DNA of 25,495 nucleotides from an uncultured Clostridia bacterium (GTDB taxonomy: Bacteria; Bacillota; Clostridia; TANB77; CAG-508): positions 1-25,495 of the forward strand of contig CAKOVK010000023.1 of the NCBI GenBank assembly GCA_934121925.1, given 5' to 3'. The notes under the pieces were generated by a model. That model was given only the letters and a program-made list of their open reading frames with translations. It searched no databases and was not told the origin of the DNA. The position numbers and the translations under genes are program-made. Of this stretch, positions 23,550 to 25,495 are shown piece after piece (position 1 is the stretch's first letter; every line of letters starts with the position of its first letter).

Positions 23550-23579
23550 TATTGCCTTTGAGATTTTCTCATTTCATTC
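23546..23579 (+). repeat. Dispersed 34-bp repeat, copy 2
   Basis: Reads TTGCTATTGC then CTTTGAGATTT then TCTCATTTCATTC on the plus strand, 32 of 34 identical to the inverted copy at 1547-1580. It runs out of the 3' arm of the hairpin at 23515-23549. Confidence 0.75.
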
Positions 23580-23618
23580 TTCACTTCTAATTAAAACCAT
23601 ATTAGTAAGTTTCAACTG

Positions 23619-24035
23619 CTAGATTTCTTCCTTTGGTATTTCTATTTTATTTAATTCCTTGTAATTAGATATTTTGTAGTTTGTATTGTTTTCATTATAA
23701 TATCCGCCTTGAAAATAGTATTCTTGTGTTGTTCCATCTGCTAATTCAAGTATATATGTTTTTCCATTATCGCTAAAGCTTATATCTGTTTTTTCTTCTA
23801 TTTTAATATTATTAAGTGCATTTATTACTTTTTCTATTAGTTTTTTATCTTCTGTTTTGTAATAAACATATCCGCCTTCTGTTTCTTCTCTAGCTTTAAC
23901 AGATATTACATTTTCTGGATTTTGCACTTCAATTTTTTTACTATCGTTATTTTGTTTATTTTTATTCAAGTAGCCTATAAGTATAACTACTATTAAAATT
24001 AATATTATTAAAAAAATGTAAATATATTTCTTCAA
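23619..24035 (-). CDS. Small membrane-anchored protein of unknown function
   Basis: The 138 residues start with a single hydrophobic helix (about residues 4-23) and no lipobox Cys, so the protein is an N-terminally anchored, extracytoplasmic polypeptide. The outer part has GGYVYYKTEDKKLIEKVINAL and later TYILELADGTTQEYYFQGGYY, alternating as a small beta/alpha domain. I do not recognise a named family. The start is TTG at 24035 with AGGAGAG in front, nine bases after the preceding gene, so it is co-transcribed with the 363-residue protein and may act with it. Confidence 0.75.
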   Translation of the reverse strand: MKKYIYIFLIILILIVVILIGYLNKNKQNNDSKKIEVQNPENVISVKAREETEGGYVYYKTEDKKLIEKVINALNNIKIEEKTDISFSDNGKTYILELADGTTQEYYFQGGYYNENNTNYKISNYKELNKIEIPKEEI

Positions 24036-24044
24036 TTTTCTCTC

Positions 24045-25136
24045 CTACTTTTCTATATATCCATAAGTTTTTTGTGTATACATATCATCTGTAACTGGTT
24101 TGTATCTTTCACCATCATAGTCATCTGTAAATCCATTATATGCTTTGTAGATATCTCCATTTTCTGTATCATATACCCTTTCATATCCTAATGTTGCATC
24201 ACTTTGTTTTTGACTCATTATATCATAACTAGCACTTCTTTTTGCCCAAGAATCCATAATTCCATCTGATATTTGATTACATATACTTCTAACATTTTGG
24301 AACTCTTTCATTACTGCATCTTGTTGACTATTAAAACCATTCATAAATGCATCTGTAAATTCTAGTGAACCTGCAATAGTATTTAAAGTTCCTTCCCAGT
24401 TTACAAATTCATCCTTTGGTGCTGTAATAAAAATTGCATCATATACGCTTAAATAATATATATCTATTTGATTGCCTGAAACTATATTTTCATAAACATA
24501 ATATGGTCCTGGATCATATACATAAGCTATAAATAATCCTTCTGCATCTTTTCCATTTTCATCTTTAAATGTTGCTCTTAATATATCTCCTCCTATTGGT
24601 GATTCTCCTAGATTTTCAACAACTGTAAAGTCTGTTAAAGTTGGAAATGTAAACGCAGCTGTATTATTTAAAGGTCCTAATTCATTAAATATCTTATAAA
24701 ATCCTTCTGTAGTTTTATCTGCTAATACCGCAGTCTTTGCAAACATACTATTTGGATAATATTTCTTTTGAAAAGCTTTTGCAGCTTCAGATTTATTGTA
24801 TCCTTCTGTTTTTAAATTTAAGAAAAATTGATAAGTAGGTCTTTGTGGATTATATACTTTAATTGTATAATGAATATAATCTCCTAAAACATCTACTTTC
24901 CACCCTTCTGGTATTTTCATTTTAAATAAGCCATTATTAAATTCAGTATAATTAATTGTTTCAGTTTCGCTTTTTCTTATTTTTATATCTGCTTTTTGAG
25001 CCTCACTACCTGTTTTTCCCAATTTATTCTCACTGCCTTTATTATTATTCATAAGCATTACTGCTAAAACAATAATTACTATTATAGCTACAATAGAAAT
25101 TATCATCCATATTTTATTTTTCTTGCTCTCCTCCAT
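24045..25136 (-). CDS. Membrane-anchored extracytoplasmic protein of unknown function, 363 residues
   Basis: One transmembrane helix at about residues 9-29 follows a short Lys/Glu-rich cytoplasmic end, with the rest outside. The visible domain begins FNNGLFKMKIPEGWKVDVLG, a pattern common to extracytoplasmic PsbP-like or 'IPEGWK' domains of unknown role. It continues with IHYTIKVYNPQRPTYQFFL, and the C-terminal third carries the helical FNSQQDAVMKEFQNVRSIC and a Tyr-rich end. The two Cys-poor halves show no catalytic motif that I know. The ATG at 25136 follows AAAGGGG, and the promoter at 25169-25197 has TTGCAT, 17 bases, TATAAT. It forms a two-gene unit with the 138-residue protein. Confidence 0.78.
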   Translation of the reverse strand: MEESKKNKIWMIISIVAIIVIIVLAVMLMNNNKGSENKLGKTGSEAQKADIKIRKSETETINYTEFNNGLFKMKIPEGWKVDVLGDYIHYTIKVYNPQRPTYQFFLNLKTEGYNKSEAAKAFQKKYYPNSMFAKTAVLADKTTEGFYKIFNELGPLNNTAAFTFPTLTDFTVVENLGESPIGGDILRATFKDENGKDAEGLFIAYVYDPGPYYVYENIVSGNQIDIYYLSVYDAIFITAPKDEFVNWEGTLNTIAGSLEFTDAFMNGFNSQQDAVMKEFQNVRSICNQISDGIMDSWAKRSASYDIMSQKQSDATLGYERVYDTENGDIYKAYNGFTDDYDGERYKPVTDDMYTQKTYGYIEK

Positions 25137-25157
25137 TTGTTTCCCCTTTCTTTATTT

Positions 25158-25187
25158 GTATTGCCTTTATTATATAGTATTGCCTTT
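25158..25187 (-). promoter_or_regulatory. Direct repeat around the -10 of the 363-residue gene (possible operator)
   Basis: GTATTGCCTTT occurs at 25158-25168 and exactly again at 25177-25187 (plus strand), 19 bases apart. One copy lies in the promoter spacer and the other just after the -10 box, where a bound repressor would block transcription. Confidence 0.4.
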
Positions 25188-25197
25188 TTTTATGCAA
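25169..25197 (-). promoter_or_regulatory. Promoter of the 363-residue gene
   Basis: TTGCAT (25192-25197), 17 bases, TATAAT (25169-25174) on the minus strand. Confidence 0.8.
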
Positions 25198-25220
25198 TAA
25201 TGTATCTTCTATATTTAACA

Positions 25221-25248
25221 AATAGGTCATCTTTTCAGATAACCTATT
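25221..25248 (-). terminator. Terminator of the sortase-anchored gene
   Basis: AATAGGTCATCT (25221-25232) and AGATAACCTATT (25237-25248) pair over 12 positions with one G-U and a four-base loop, 11 bases beyond the stop codon. The T-run on the minus strand is poor. Confidence 0.55.
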
Positions 25249-25259
25249 TATTACTAAAA

Positions 25260-25495
25260 TTATTTATTTAAGTTTCTTTTTTTAATAACCATTGTTGCTG
25301 TTATTCCAGCTACTGCTACTGCAAATACTGATATGTATACAGCAATGTTATCACCTGTTTTTGGGTTATTTGTTTCGTTCTTTGTTTGTTCTGTTTTTTC
25401 TTCAACATTTGTTGCAACAATTCCATATTGACTTAAATGTGATGTTTCAAATACTATATATCCATCTTCTACTGTTGCTGGTATTGTTTCTTTTA
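25260..25495 (-). CDS. Sortase-anchored surface protein, C-terminal end only
   Basis: The window holds the last 78 codons; the start lies beyond the right edge. The minus strand reads an outer segment DGYIVFETSHLSQYGIVAT, a Glu/Thr/Asn-rich linker, and then the cell-wall sorting signal NPKTGDN, followed by the hydrophobic helix IAVYISVFAVAVAGITATMV and a positive tail KKRNLNK before TAA at 25260-25262. The NPKTG motif is a sortase variant of LPXTG common in clostridial surface and pilus proteins; cleavage between Thr and Gly would link the protein to peptidoglycan. What the outer domain does cannot be said from this piece. Confidence 0.85.
   Translation of the reverse strand, partial: KETIPATVEDGYIVFETSHLSQYGIVATNVEEKTEQTKNETNNPKTGDNIAVYISVFAVAVAGITATMVIKKRNLNK

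Overview
The window is a 25.5 kb piece of a very AT-rich chromosome from a low-GC Gram-positive bacterium, most likely an uncultured gut-type Clostridia member. The support is strong AGGAGG-type ribosome sites, frequent TTG and GTG starts, DisA and RadA, a sortase-anchored surface protein, clostridial pilin-like proteins and the rsmD neighbourhood. Every gene I can support lies on the minus strand, so transcription runs from high to low coordinates.

The main result is a recoding signal. I compared every CCG on the plus strand with the reading frames of the minus-strand genes. CGG occurs as an in-frame codon only three times in about 7,700 codons, and never as a usable sense codon. All three sit exactly where a conserved protein (Dxs, DisA, FtsK) leaves its frame. 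In each case skipping one base (NNU CGG A read as NNU, C skipped, GGA = Gly) restores the full-length protein. This points to an unread CGG codon, probably without a cognate tRNA, that causes +1 frameshifting or four-base decoding. Sequencing error in three separate genes at the only three CGG codons is an unlikely explanation.

Layout in transcription order, from the right edge. A 5'-truncated sortase-anchored surface protein (NPKTG) ends at 25260. Two membrane-anchored proteins of unknown function follow (25136 to 23619). Next is rsmD with a small coiled-coil gene (23334 to 22320). Then comes an operon of ftsK (frameshifted), a 518-residue coiled-coil protein and a beta-CASP metallo-beta-lactamase RNase (22172 to 16652). 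A GH15 glucoamylase-like gene is bracketed by two copies of a composite palindromic repeat, followed by a single-pass membrane protein. The next operon is radA, disA (frameshifted), a pilin-like protein and a membrane-anchored cyclophilin (13645 to 9304).

A tRNA operon Val-Asp-Phe follows, with a near-consensus promoter and a strong terminator. Then come an isolated, highly structured 109-bp element and dxs (frameshifted). After dxs are an HD-domain dGTPase-like gene, a long-chain acyl-CoA synthetase, a coiled-coil gene of unknown function, thyA-folA, and a tRNA with anticodon CAT cut by the left edge.

The genes are mostly housekeeping: dTMP and folate synthesis, isoprenoid precursors, DNA repair and c-di-AMP signalling, chromosome translocation, RNA decay and rRNA methylation. 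They are mixed with surface and membrane proteins of unknown role. No phage, transposase or CRISPR array was seen. The repeats are small palindromic elements in the intergenic spaces, and no gene-free stretch exceeds about 300 bases.
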